From Entrophospora sp. SA101 (taxonomy: Eukaryota > Glomeromycota > Glomeromycetes > Entrophosporales > Entrophosporaceae), in contig CAUDNR010003323.1 of the NCBI GenBank assembly GCA_958430865.1, forward strand, positions 1 through 47,096: a stretch of 47,096 nt of DNA, read 5' to 3'. This document shows, piece by piece, positions 32,215 through 45,300 of this stretch. The notes below the pieces were generated by a model, which saw only the letters and a program-made list of their open reading frames with translations, was not told the DNA's origin and searched no databases. Made by a program: the position numbers and the translations under genes. Numbering within the stretch: the stretch's first letter is position 1; the number at the start of each line of letters is the position of its first letter.

Positions 32215-33536
32215 TAAATTGCAGTGAAGAGTTTGACACTAGTTTAATCGGAAATACAGCTTTTGTGCGGGACGATAATAACAATAAAGTTTACGTGTTA
32301 AGCGGATCAACTTTCTTTAGTGTAGACATTGACAAATTGGTAATTGAAAAAAGATTACAAGAAACTAATGCAAATATCAATAATCTAAGTACCATGGTTA
32401 CTCTTCATCTATTAAATGACAATGAGATAATTCTTATTGGAAAAAATTTGTCTCAAGTATATATAATAATTATTATTCATTTAGATTGCAAATATAAATT
32501 TGTAAATGTGTATTAACTTTTTTTTTTTTTTTTAAAAAAATTTAGTTGTCCATTTATAATATTAATAAAGATACTTGGACTCCTGTGGTAAAAATTTATG
32601 ATGAAAAAAAATTTTTTTTTTCCAAGTTCTCCTTCCCAATTAATTATATATTATTGTTATTAGAATACAACTGGTTATACACCTTCCATAAGACTTAAAC
32701 ATTCTTCGGTAATGAGTAAGTAATATCTATCTATATCTTGCTTGATTATTATGATTAATACATCTAATAATTTATTTTATATATATATAGCACCCGATGG
32801 ACGAATAATCGTGTATGGTGGAACTAACGAACCAGATAAATTGGCAATCTTGGACACCAAAAACAATTTTGAGTGGACAACTCCAAAAAATATTGTTTAT
32901 CCTACTGCAATTAACACACTTCATTATACGCACACTGCAACATTGTATAAAGATACTTATATGATAATTGCATTTGGTAATTACTATTGTTATTTGTCAT
33001 TATCATTGCTGTTGTTGTTCTATTTTTTAGAATTATGAAACTAATATCTTAATATTTTTAAAAATAAACATATTATAGGTAAAATCCGAACGAATCAAGT
33101 GGATGGATTTTTTTCAAATATTTTAATTTTGGATGTTACCGATAAAAATAATTATAAATGGTTGAACAACTTTACTGCAACACCACCTACCAATAACAAT
33201 AATAACACTAATACTGCAAATAATACTATGAATAATAATAACAGACTTTTTATTGTGAAAATGACTTTAGCTGCCATATCAGCTGCTGCACTTATTATTT
33301 CAGCAATTTATTTGATTGTGAAATATAACCGAAGGAAAAATAAAAATGTTGTCACCCCCGTGAATCCTGAAAATAGTAGAAATGATGATGAAAAAGTAGT
33401 AGTGATTGGAATTCATGACAGTGACAATGATAATACTTCAAAAGGTATCAAAGATACAAACGACATCAAAGATACAAACGACATCATAAAAACAAATGCC
33501 GTCAAAGATGCAGATGAAAAAGATATCAAAGAATGA
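32215..33536 (+). pseudogene. Headless copy of the Kelch membrane-protein gene
   Basis: This is the inverted duplicate of the gene at 38887-40629. It keeps the end of exon 1 (32215-32456) and exons 2-5 (32546-32587, 32664-32715, 32791-32976, 33079-33536) with identical splice sites, including the C-terminal membrane span. The first 140 or so codons, with the signal peptide and the first two Kelch repeats, are missing because the contig ends at the gap. Whether the copy is truly truncated or the rest lies in missing sequence cannot be told here. Confidence 0.8.
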
Positions 33537-33998
33537 TTGATAATGTATGTTTTCATTAAAAATATAATTGTTATAATTATTATTGTTAAGATCACACATA
33601 AATTTGATAAGATTTAATAGATTATAGTAATTAAGTATCAAATGTCCTTTTATAATAACATTAAATTGATAATTGATAATTGATAATTGAATAATAAAAA
33701 TAAAAATAAAAATAATAAATTTATTCAAAGTTTCCTCCAATTCGATGAATTTGAGAATGTGTTATAATATCAAGGGTTGTTCCATTTTCTAATTTCTTAC
33801 TTTCAACTTCAATTTCATTTTCACCACTTCCAACTCTTCTCATGGCTAAAAAAAAAAATAAAAAAAAATAAGATTTTTTTATTTTACAACCAAAAAACCA
33901 TTCCAAAAAAGCCCAAGTAAATACCTCTAGCAACAATATCTACATCAATAGTAGCTCTATTTCCCATAAAAAATTTGGCCGTCCTCATACCAATACTT
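32215..33998 (+). repeat. Left arm of a 1,784-bp inverted repeat
   Basis: Each base pairs with 72423 minus its coordinate in 38425-40208, with no indel. The only difference I found is 32221 (G) against 40202, seven bases from the assembly gap. The right border at 33998 falls inside coding sequence shared with the HTATIP2-like gene. Confidence 0.93.
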
Positions 33999-36721
33999 AC
34001 ACAACCATCGTCATCGTCGTCTTCATCTTCATCTTCATCTTCATCTTCATCTTCATCCTCGGCATTTTCTTTATAAACAAAGTAATCACTTTGTTTATCG
34101 TCTACTTTATCATCATCAACAGCATCAACTTTATGGCCGTCTTTATCATCTTCATTATTACTAGTAATTGAAATATTATTTGATTGATCATCTTCCATTT
34201 TAACTTCTAAATATTCATCCTCATTATTTCCATCCAAAGAACTTTTTTGTTGTAGTTGTCTATGATGATTGCTATTCTCGCTAATATTATTGTTGCTCTT
34301 CTTCTTGGATAATGAAAAAGATGACGATAAAGATTCTTCATTTTCATTTTCACCTGAAATCATCGTATATTCTTCGTCTTCACTATCATTAAAACCTTTT
34401 TCTGTATATAATACATTTTCCTTTTCATTTTTTAAAATTGTGTTAAAACATTATTATTATTATTATTATTATTATTACACACACAAAAAAAAAAAGTCAT
34501 TTTTTTAATTGAATCTAATAATCTACCTTTTGTTTTGCCAATTCTTCTTTGAGTCTATTTATTTCAGCTTCCAAATTTGTAACTTTATTTGAATCAGCTT
34601 CGTTAGTTTTAACAAGAATTTCTTTTTCCGTTGTTAACTCTGATACACGAATCTTTAAATTAAAATAAGTATAAATATATTGCCATTATTACCACACGAT
34701 TACACTTGTAATAATCTGTAGTGATGAATTCATACCTTGAGCGTTTGATAATTTAGTTGCCAAAAGTTGTAAGCTATTTTGCCATGATTGACTTGCTTTT
34801 TTAACTTTTAAGCCAAGTTCTTGTGATTTACCGGACTTAACACATGTCGATCAGATTGTAATTAATTAATAAAAAGAAGAAATAAACATATTTTCAAATA
34901 ATTAATTAATAAATAAATATATTACTTTATCTTTGATCGACTTTAGATAATCTCTTGCACTAGATTGTAATTGTTTAAAACTTGCAATAATTTCTCTTGA
35001 TTCAGGATCCATTTTATCACCCAATTCCTAGATAAATAATTAATGCGAGAATGAATGAATGAATGAATGGATGAATGAATGGATGGATAAATGATTGAAT
35101 AAATATTTTATTAAGCATACATTAAATTGAATGCCGTTATCTCCCTCATGTGTTAAACCAAGATTAATAAATAATATTTCTTTTAACGCATCAATCTCTG
35201 CTTGTATATAATCATCACTTTTTTTTAGATTCTGTTCATTTCTTTCTATCAAAGATTTTGTTCTATTGTCGTAATAGTATTTTAATATCATTAATATTTT
35301 CATAATAATATAATATTACAATGTTAATGTTATATTATATTATAAATTGCACCATACATTCGAAGATCATTTTTAGTCTGATCAAGTTCATTCTCAAGTT
35401 CGCTTTTCTCTCGTCTTATCGTACTTAAAGCTTCTTCTGATGCATCACCTGATCTTTTTAACTCTAACTATTAAAAAAAAAAAATTTTTTTTAACAATCG
35501 TGAATGAAAAACTATACCTTGGATCAATTATAATAACAAATTTTCCTTCTCCTTCTATTGTCATCCATCACTCGCTCATTCATTTATTTATTTTACCTGA
35601 ATTTCTTCATTAAATTTCTCTAACTTTGATATTTTTTCTTTAAGATCATTCTCATGTTCAGCATAAGTACTATTGACATCGAACAATTCCTTGTGCAACT
35701 TTTCTAATAAAGAAATGTATATATATATATATTAATTAAATTTTTTTTATATTATTGTTCCTAAAAATTTCCAAAGATTTTTATTTTTTTATTTACCATT
35801 CTCTTCAATCTTTCTTTGAAGCTCTTTACTAATTGTTTCTAAAGTTGTCTTTGATTTTTCAAGCTCTTTTTTCGCTGAACCCATCAACCATACAGGCGAC
35901 AGTCTCTAAAAAAAAATTTTTTTGGAATTAATTAAACAATAGATTAATCGAATTAATTGACTAATTAACTTTCGACATATTTACTTTTACCAAAGTAGTC
36001 GGTTCTTGCAAACATTCAATCCGCTTTGTTAGACGTTGGTTATGAAAAGTTAATAAATCTAATTGTTGCAAAGACTTTAAATAAGTAGAAAAGTAAAAAA
36101 TTTAAATTTAAAAAAATTAAATAATTAATTATGATAATCATCATCATCGTCATCATCATCATTATCATCACCATCACCACCATCATTATAAAATATTTAC
36201 AATTCTTAATTCTTGTTCTTTAGTTTTACATTCTTCTTTTAATGTATCGTTTGTTGCTCGTTCCTTCATATGCAAATTACATATAATTAATACTTCAACT
36301 AATGTAGTCAATATAATGAAAAGTATTAGAATGTAATTAATTACTTTAATAACAGCCTTCTTAAGAACAGAGTGTTGTGCTTTTATCCTAAATTAATTAA
36401 TATTAATTAATTAATAATTTTTTATTATTAATAAATTAATCAATCGCAAATTAAATTATTTGAAATTCAATGAATTAACCAATTAGTTAATCAATCAATC
36501 AATAACCGACCGTGAAAATTCTGTAAATAATTTTTGATATTTCTCGGCTAATTCTTCCGTTGACGTTACTCCCACTAATAAATAAATAAAATTAAGCAGA
36601 TAAATTTGATTTTTCTAAACGTAGAGAAAATTTGACCCAAATAAATAGTTCGAAATATATTATTATTAGAATTACCTGAAGATTGAAAAGATGCCGGATT
36701 TGAAGTTTGGCTTGCACTCAT
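33721..36721 (-). CDS. PPP1R21/KLRAQ-like coiled-coil protein fused to an HTATIP2-like C-terminus
   Basis: PPP1R21 (KLRAQ protein) is an early-endosome coiled-coil protein, a subunit of the Rab5-effector FERRY complex in animals. Exons: 36676-36721, 36511-36574, 36345-36387, 36201-36263, 35985-36074, 35797-35905, 35597-35703, 35358-35467, 35121-35262, 34926-35027, 34736-34835, 34527-34639, 33925-34420 and 33721-33845, 569 codons in frame. The N-terminus (ELAEKYQKLFTEFSRIKAQ, SVLKKAVIKE) and LQRKIEENEKLHKELF track PPP1R21. Further coiled coils follow, up to TNLEAEINRLKEELAKQK, then a Ser/Asn-rich and Asp/Glu-repeat region. At about residue 503 the text switches to SIGMRTAKFFMGNRATID, which is the last quarter of the reductase at 37630-38702, because 33998 is the inverted-repeat border. 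The true end of the coiled-coil gene is therefore unknown. The exon 11/12 junction uses a TCAG acceptor chosen for frame. Confidence 0.75.
34018..34060. repeat. CATCTT hexanucleotide repeat encoding Asp/Glu
   Basis: Tandem TCATCT units encode the ED repeat of the coiled-coil gene on the minus strand. Other microsatellites in its introns are (ATT)n at 34451-34476 and (GAAT)n at 35047-35097. Confidence 0.8.
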
Positions 36722-36819
36722 AATTTTAAATTTCTGTTTAAATCAACCTCACTATCTTTATATTTCGCCTCAACTTTCAAAAATTCAATGATGTTGAGTT
36801 GCTACACTACTATCACCAC

Positions 36820-36874
<55 letters not shown>

Positions 36875-37629
36875 TAAAAATGATAAAAATGATAAATAAT
36901 AATGATGATAATAATGATAACGATAGATAATAATAATGGTGGTTATTTATATTTTTATTGTTATTTGATCAAAAGTTGTACGAATCACACATTTCCTTTT
37001 TTAACTTTCTCTTTATGGATCGTAAAGTCGATTGAAGATTCCAAATATCCGATAATTAATTGTTCAAGAAAAAATCAAATTTTTGCAATGTTTTTTTTCC
37101 ACGATAATTAAAATTTTCTGAAATTAATTCGTTCTTGTATATAGAAAGAAGCAATCAAAGATCAAAAAAAACGATCCAATTAACGTGATTCTGGTTCAAT
37201 CAAATTTGGATTAGAAAAAACGGAATTTCCCAAGGCCATTAAATATATTCAAATTCATATCGTTTTTAATATTGACGCTTATGGAACTCAAACCCAAAAG
37301 AAATTCGGCGCGAATTAAGATCAAGTGTCAAAGAGAATAACATTTGCACAGCTAACATCGTATGCTTATGACTATAGCAATCACATGATAATAAATCTAT
37401 ACAATATGAAACGGAGAAATGGTCCAAACGACCGGAACTATTGTTTTATGATTGATTGATAAATAAATAAATAGAACAGATATATATGTATATATGTATA
37501 TGTAATATATATACTAATATAGTCAAATTTCTAAAGCAACATATGACTTATTATAGTAATGGTAATGGTATGGTTGAACACATAATAAAAATTTTCATTA
37601 CACAAATTCTAAATTAATTAAAAAAGAAA
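36722..37629. promoter_or_regulatory. Divergent promoter region with AAT microsatellite
   Basis: This 908-bp gap separates the start of the minus-strand coiled-coil gene from that of the plus-strand HTATIP2-like gene, so it should hold both promoters. A run of AAT triplets lies at about 36823-36868. No specific regulatory site is recognised. Confidence 0.5.
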
Positions 37630-38702
37630 ATGGCTGATAAAAAAAATGCGTTAATATTTGGAGCATCAGGTATAATAATAATAACTATAATGAAAATTAA
37701 TTAAAGGGATTTTTTGCCTGATATTTAATAACGAATTTGATTAATTAATTAATGTGAAATAGGTGCAGTTGGTAAATCGCTTTTATACGATTTATTGAAA
37801 TCGGAAAAATTTAACGTTGTCACTTCAATTGGACGAAGAGAAATTGAATATGATGGTCCAAATAAGGAATCTTTGGTATAATCATTAGATTGCCATTGTC
37901 ATTATGTTATAATTGTTAGGCAGGCAACTTATTTTTAAATTCAAAAATTTTTTTTGACAGATTCAAAAAGTTGTTGATTTTGAAAAATTGAATCAACATG
38001 CGGATGATTTTAAAGGGCACGAGTGAGTGTACTTGACAATAACAACAACAACAACAATAATAATCGTAATAATCATTGTTTTTAATTCAATGTTTTCATT
38101 TTTCTCTATATATTCTTGTCAAAGTGTTATATTTTGTACATTAGGTACAACAAAAGCAGCAGCAGGATCAGCAGAAAATTTTATAAAGATCGATAAAGGA
38201 TATGTGATAAATTCTGCAAAATTGGTTAAAGAACAAAATATCAACAATAGTAAATTACATTTTTTATATTGCTCGGCCGGTTGGACAGATGCTAATTCAT
38301 CCAATTTATATATGAGAGTTAAAGGAGAAATCGAAAATGAACTGTGTGGAATTGGATTTGATCGTGTTAGTGTTTTTAAACCACATTTTTTAATTCCAAA
38401 GGAACCTAGAGGTAGATTATTGGAAAGTATTGGTATGAGGACGGCCAAATTTTTTATGGGAAATAGAGCTACTATTGATGTAGATATTGTTGCTAGAGGT
38501 ATTTACTTGGGCTTTTTTGGAATGGTTTTTTGGTTGTAAAATAAAAAAATCTTATTTTTTTTTATTTTTTTTTTTAGCCATGAGAAGAGTTGGAAGTGGT
38601 GAAAATGAAATTGAAGTTGAAAGTAAGAAATTAGAAAATGGAACAACCCTTGATATTATAACACATTCTCAAATTCATCGAATTGGAGGAAACTTTGAAT
38701 AA
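37630..38702 (+). CDS. HTATIP2/TIP30-like (FMP52-type) NAD(P)-binding reductase
   Basis: An atypical short-chain dehydrogenase. Fungal relatives include FMP52, linked to mitochondria, and animal HTATIP2 (242 aa). Five exons (37630-37669, 37763-37875, 37961-38022, 38125-38498, 38578-38702) give 237 residues. The nucleotide-binding GASGAVGKS is at 11-19 (ATG GCT GAT start chosen because the Rossmann motif follows at the usual distance). IFCTLGTTKAAAGS is at 74-87, and the catalytic-type S122 (FLYCSAG) and Y134-x3-K138 (LYMRVKGE) are present. No mitochondrial presequence is obvious. The stop lies 184 bp from the stop of the convergent Kelch gene. The last 74 bases of exon 4 and all of exon 5 are duplicated in inverted form at 33721-33998. 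Substrate unknown. Confidence 0.88.
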
Positions 38703-40208
38703 ATTTATTATTTTTATTTTTATTTTTATTATTCAATTATCAATTATCAATTATCAATTTAATGTTATTATAAAAGGACATTTGATACTTAATTACTATA
38801 ATCTATTAAATCTTATCAAATTTATGTGTGATCTTAACAATAATAATTATAACAATTATATTTTTAATGAAAACATACATTATCAATCATTCTTTGATAT
38901 CTTTTTCATCTGCATCTTTGACGGCATTTGTTTTTATGATGTCGTTTGTATCTTTGATGTCGTTTGTATCTTTGATACCTTTTGAAGTATTATCATTGTC
39001 ACTGTCATGAATTCCAATCACTACTACTTTTTCATCATCATTTCTACTATTTTCAGGATTCACGGGGGTGACAACATTTTTATTTTTCCTTCGGTTATAT
39101 TTCACAATCAAATAAATTGCTGAAATAATAAGTGCAGCAGCTGATATGGCAGCTAAAGTCATTTTCACAATAAAAAGTCTGTTATTATTATTCATAGTAT
39201 TATTTGCAGTATTAGTGTTATTATTGTTATTGGTAGGTGGTGTTGCAGTAAAGTTGTTCAACCATTTATAATTATTTTTATCGGTAACATCCAAAATTAA
39301 AATATTTGAAAAAAATCCATCCACTTGATTCGTTCGGATTTTACCTATAATATGTTTATTTTTAAAAATATTAAGATATTAGTTTCATAATTCTAAAAAA
39401 TAGAACAACAACAGCAATGATAATGACAAATAACAATAGTAATTACCAAATGCAATTATCATATAAGTATCTTTATACAATGTTGCAGTGTGCGTATAAT
39501 GAAGTGTGTTAATTGCAGTAGGATAAACAATATTTTTTGGAGTTGTCCACTCAAAATTGTTTTTGGTGTCCAAGATTGCCAATTTATCTGGTTCGTTAGT
39601 TCCACCATACACGATTATTCGTCCATCGGGTGCTATATATATATAAAATAAATTATTAGATGTATTAATCATAATAATCAAGCAAGATATAGATAGATAT
39701 TACTTACTCATTACCGAAGAATGTTTAAGTCTTATGGAAGGTGTATAACCAGTTGTATTCTAATAACAATAATATATAATTAATTGGGAAGGAGAACTTG
39801 GAAAAAAAAAATTTTTTTTCATCATAAATTTTTACCACAGGAGTCCAAGTATCTTTATTAATATTATAAATGGACAACTAAATTTTTTTAAAAAAAAAAA
39901 AAAAAGTTAATACACATTTACAAATTTATATTTGCAATCTAAATGAATAATAATTATTATATATACTTGAGACAAATTTTTTCCAATAAGAATTATCTCA
40001 TTGTCATTTAATAGATGAAGAGTAACCATGGTACTTAGATTATTGATATTTGCATTAGTTTCTTGTAATCTTTTTTCAATTACCAATTTGTCAATGTCTA
40101 CACTAAAGAAAGTTGATCCGCTTAACACGTAAACTTTATTGTTATTATCGTCCCGCACAAAAGCTGTATTTCCGATTAAACTAGTGTCAAACTCTTCACT
40201 GAAATTTA
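38425..40208 (-). repeat. Right arm of the 1,784-bp inverted repeat
   Basis: Mirror of 32215-33998. This arm is embedded in two complete convergent genes, so it is the likely original. Confidence 0.93.
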
Positions 40209-40629
40209 AAGGTTTCCAGGTGTCAAATGATTTCGAATCAATCGAATGAACCAAAGGTCCATAATCCGAATTGCCATTTACAATATCTCTCATACCACCT
40301 AAAACATAAATTATATCATTGTGCCCTAAAAATACTGTTGCCTTAGAAAATGGTGGTGGTGGTGAACTTGGACTAAGTAGCTTTATTGGTAATGTGCTAC
40401 TGTCATTGGCATCATCAATAACTGAAAATGATTTGGACAAATCCAAGTAGATTAACTGATTTGTTAGACCAACAGAAGCACCGCCTAAAAAATAAAGTTT
40501 ATCATTTATCAAGAGCGAATTGTGAGAGTATAAATTTACTAATTGACCAACCACCAGTTGATTAAAAAAGATCATTATCGTTAAAAAAAGGCATTTGACA
40601 TAATGATTAAAAGAGAATATTATCATCAT
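38887..40629 (-). CDS. Kelch-repeat protein with signal peptide and C-terminal membrane span
   Basis: Five exons (39967-40629, 39836-39877, 39708-39759, 39447-39632, 38887-39344) give 466 residues. A hydrophobic N-terminus (KCLFLTIMIFFNQLVVG) suggests a signal peptide. Kelch-type blades follow: LINDKLYFLGGAS, NDIIYVLGGMRD, NNKVYVLSGST, DGRIIVYGGTNEPDKLAILD and TYMIIAFG. An Asn/Thr-rich stalk leads to a membrane span at about 371-396 (KMTLAAISAAALIISAIYLIV) and a charged tail with short repeats (IKDTND twice). The layout predicts a single-pass membrane protein with an extracellular or luminal Kelch propeller. Such proteins are numerous in glomeromycetes; binding partner unknown. The initiator is the first of two adjacent Met codons. 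Confidence 0.82.
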
Positions 40630-40832
40630 TTTTACTATTTCTTTTTAGTTTTCTTTCAAATAATAAAAAATAAAAAAAAAAGAAAGGGCAAGAAAAAAGA
40701 TATTTTACGCCATTACTATTTTATATTCGTATGTTAGATGATTTCTTTTTTTATCAATGTGAAACACTTTTCTTTATTTGTTTGTTTGAATGCATTTACA
40801 CAACATTATGTATCATCGAGGTCGCTGCTAGC

Positions 40833-41600
40833 TAGCTATAAGAGTTTTTTTAAATTTTGTTAAAATAAAAAAAAAGGTTTATAATGCAGATTATAAACAC
40901 CAAAAACAGCTAATATTTAAAATCTATAGTTCAACAACCAAACACGCCTACCATAGAGTTTTATTCTTTCCCATAAGATTTAAACTATAACGGTTACAAA
41001 GTTTGTTTTTATTATAACAATAATAATATTAAGTTATGTCTAAAATCTGCACATATCGATTTGCATAATATATCGTGTCCGCGTGACAATAAATAAAACA
41101 AAAATCGGAAAAGTGAACATTTTGTATCACCAAAATAAATAATGTCACAATGGCAACAAAAAAAGAAAAAAGAAAATAAGAATAAGAGTATGGAGTTGAA
41201 AAAAGTGGGTATGGTTTAGCTATAAGAGTTTTTTTAAATTTTGTTAAAATAAAAAAAAAGGTTTATAATGCAGATTATAAACACCAAAAACAGCTAATAT
41301 TTAAAATCTATAGTTCAACAACCAAACACGCCTACCATAGAGTTTTATTCTTTCCCATAAGATTTAAACTATAACGGTTACAAAGTTTGTTTTTATTATA
41401 ACAATAATAATATTAAGTTATGTCTAAAATCTGCACATATCGATTTGCATAATATATCGTGTCCGCGTGACAATAAATAAAACAAAAATCGGAAAAGTGA
41501 ACATTTTGTATCACCAAAATAAATAATGTCACAATGGCAACAAAAAAAGAAAAAAGAAAATAAGAATAAGAGTATGGAGTTGAAAAAAGTGGGTATGGTT
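40833..41600. repeat. Two-copy 384-bp tandem duplication
   Basis: 40833-41216 and 41217-41600 are identical as far as I could compare, both running from TAGCTATAAGAG to GTGGGTATGGTT. No coding content. It lies upstream of the Kelch gene and may double part of its promoter. Confidence 0.9.
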
Positions 41601-42321
41601 TGTTAAAAAGAATGGTGGTGTGAAGAAGGAAGATGGGGTGTTAAAATTCTGGACTTTTTCACATCACGCAAAAGTTCTTTTTGCTAAGAAAACAAGCCAG
41701 AGGATTGAGATAAATAAATAATGGACTTTGGCCAGTTTCGTTTCATAGCTTTGAACTTGCTAAAGTTTATAAAGACAAGGATTTTGATGTTTTTATTAAT
41801 GACAAATTACCACAGTTACTCTGCTCTTGCCCTTAGTTATTTTAGTCATTAAACTAGTGCAGGGAAAGAAAAAAAAAGTTTTAGGTAAAATTGTGTGTTA
41901 GTGCTTAAACTAATATATACTACTGTACATAACATCAGCAAAATTAGTGCTTTTGAAAGCAATATCCAAATCTTATTGTCTCTTTGCAATGACATTAAGG
42001 CTCATTTAAAGCAAGCAAACAAACAGAAAAAATACATTAATATTAATCATAAGACTTCATTTCATATTATTTTCCTCCTAAGAATTTATTTCATCACTTA
42101 AAAAATGGGGACATTATAAAACTGATCATATTACAAATTTGATCCCTGAAATCTTTGGTAAAATTACATTAGCTTTATTTCGTTTTATTCGTTTTATTTT
42201 ACTTTATTTCGTTTTATTTCGTTTTATTCGTTTTATTTCGCTTTATTTCGTTTTATTTCGTTTTATTTCGTTTTATTTCGTTTTATTCGTTTTTTTTCGT
42301 TTTATTTTGATTTATTCAATA
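41601..42321. other. Low-complexity DNA with TTTTATTTCG microsatellite
   Basis: No gene. It contains a piece of the dispersed repeat (TTTGATCCCTGAAATCTTTGG, about 42137) and then TTTTATTTCG/TTTTATTCG units from about 42178 to 42310, which end where inverted-repeat arm 2 begins. Confidence 0.6.
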
Positions 42322-45300
42322 TCAAATTATTATTACTCGAATTATTTGTTTTATTCAAATAAACATTTGAATAGAAAACCCTAACTGCTACTCAAGATAT
42401 GATATTACTTTAGTAAGAGCTTTAGAAATATTTAACCAATAATTTAATTATAATATAAAGAGCTATTGGTTTATTAAAAGGATTAATTTTAAAAGAATAT
42501 CTGATAAATATTGGCATTTTCAATATTTACTAATAGGCTTTTAGACTATGTGATAAAAATATTATTAACTTATCAGTATGCTAATACCTTGATTATTTTT
42601 TTAAAGAATAATCAGATTCTGATATTTGCTGATACCCCATTACCCAATTTGGCATCATTTGACCAGTAGAGAGAACCAATAGATTATATATAAGCAAAGA
42701 AAGATGGGAGCACAAAAGGATTTTAAATCATGCACAAACATTAACAGCTTGATAGCTTGATTGACATAGTGATGTAGTCTTTGGATTCAATGCAATTTTA
42801 TTTTATTGTATATTTTAAATATAATTAATCAAATGTTTTTAATAAAACAAACATGACTTAGCTATTTAATGATTTCCTTCATTTCCTTGCATGTGAATGC
42901 CTCCATCCATCGAATATTCATGATGATCACGATTATTATTCAATACATTTGATATCATCATTGACATAACAAACAATTGCATCACTCAGGTAATAATGAT
43001 GCCAAGGCCATGCATGAATGAACTTTAATAATGCATGTCTACCCAGATCTATGGGGTTCACAAAATAAATTATTCTTCCTGATTATCAATTGTGGATGCT
43101 CATGAATAATAAATCTGATGTTGATTACAGGTGTCAGATTTAATTAAAATTTCCTATCACAAACATGCAATTGCGGTGCAATGCACAACCTGTCCCCATA
43201 GAACTTTTTTTCCCACAGGCAAGGCGATTGAACATGTTGGAAGGCTTTGGACAAAACTTCCCTATCTTCCCCTCAGACCAGGCTTGGCTGTTATCATATG
43301 GGCATTGATCATTGATAGCTGGCATTTGTGTGATGATTGCTGCGAGTTATTGCCACACTAGCATAAAAGTTGGCACCTGCAACTGGTTCAAAAGTTCTGC
43401 AACTTGGGAGATTGCAACCTGAGTTGCTGTTTTGGATTCAGAGTTTTGAGTCTGGGTTGCTGTAATTTTTATGAAAAGAAAAGTATTAATATTTAACAAT
43501 TAATTATTTAAATGTTTATTTTGTTGAAAAAAATATACATTGATAATGTACATTTTCTGTGCTTAACATCCATGTGACCCTAAATCTGGGACAAAAGATC
43601 CCTTTATATGAGTTTGGCTGGTATATCCCAAAGGCGTTTCCTGTCTTGTCAGTGGCATACCTACTCACCAACAACCATACCCCCATTTAAATAACAAGTT
43701 CGGTTGGTCAAACAAAAATTAAAGAGAAGCAGAAATTTGGGAATGATTAATTTATACCAAAATCTGAACCATTTTATTTTACAGCTTTCTCCTTGATGCC
43801 AGTGATCATGGTGACTATCACAATGGGAGTATCAACAGAGTTGCAACTTGGTCACAGAGCCATCCTTACCCTAGAGGTAGGATCATTGCAGGTGACTTTT
43901 CGTCTAACATGGCAGCTTTCTCTGGTCTGGGAAGATTAGTGAAAGTGTCATTGACGATGATGCAGTCTTGGCAAACTCCAGAGCCATGTCCCCCCTGAAA
44001 ATTTAACAACATCATTGTATCATTGGGGCACACTAGTCAGATTAGCCTTGTGCACATGAGGAACATGTGAGAATGGCTGTAAAGTGTTCAAACATTTCAT
44101 ACTCGAAATGTTTCTTTTTAAATGGTGTATTGCCTTGACTTCATGTAATTATAATATTATAATTAATATTTTAATATTAATGTTTACACAAAGCAAAATA
44201 TTATCAATATTTATCCAGCAAGATCTGCTCCGTGTTTTGATTCCAATTAAAATATTTATAAGCTAAAATTAAAATATCAATACAAATAAAAAAAAGTACC
44301 TCTGGTTAATTATTAACACGTATTCTTTAGGAGACCCAAACCGACCGAAACAACAACACCCACGTTTTGTCACCTTGGACTCTCTCAAAAAATAAATTGT
44401 TTAATCAATTCGCGTCTGCCCAATAGGATAAATAATTAATTGTACACGTCGATCAAATAACAAACTTCTTTTTTAAATTTTTTTTTAAAATATGAACAGC
44501 AAACAGGATAGAAGAAAAAGAAGTAAACAATTCGTTGTTGATGTTGCTGGGTAAGTGTTTTAAGAATAAGGATGGTGGTGGTGGTTATCACCCACCACTT
44601 GTCGTTACTCTAGTTAAATTTTTAAAAATGCCCAAAACTGATTTATGATTTTTCTTGCAGGAAAGAAAAATTGCCTTTTTCATCCGAAAAAGTCCTTAGA
44701 AAAAGAAAATCAGTATGTTATACTGAAAGTTCAGTGGAAGAGACCAATTCATCTGATTCAGACTACATGGAGAAACGTGGGAAAGTAATTGAAATTTTTT
44801 TTTACTGTTTCGCATGATCATAAATATTCTGATTTTAATACTATTTTTGAAATCTAAAAATCAAAACGATTATGTGGAAAAGCGAACCATGATTGTGTGG
44901 ATGAAGGTGACATGTCATACCATCTAGAAATTTTAGAGGATGAAAACACATAAAGTCCGGTTCAACAAACCATGATGTCATCAAATACCTCAGAAGATAC
45001 TATATTGTGTGAAATTACTCAAAGTACATCCCAACAATACCTGACATCATTAGATGCCTCACAAAATATTACTACTTCATGTGAAGATACACCATGTCCA
45101 GTTATTCGATCGACTCAAGAAGCTTTGATTTTTACACCAAACAAACCAATCATAACAAAAATGATGTATGATAAATATTCCCCATACCTTATTTGCACAT
45201 TCAATTCAACAATAAATTATGTTAAGGAGACCGTGGAAGAGAGAACCTATATATAAATAAAAAAGTTGTTGCAAATAAAAGATCGATTGGTTTTGCAGGA

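Noticed and set aside
34269..34508. Plus-strand frame rich in Ser and Tyr
   Set aside because: Antisense of the acidic exon of the coiled-coil gene and of an ATT repeat.
42139..42384. 81-codon Phe/Arg-rich frame
   Set aside because: Translation of the TTTTATTTCG microsatellite and the foldback motif.
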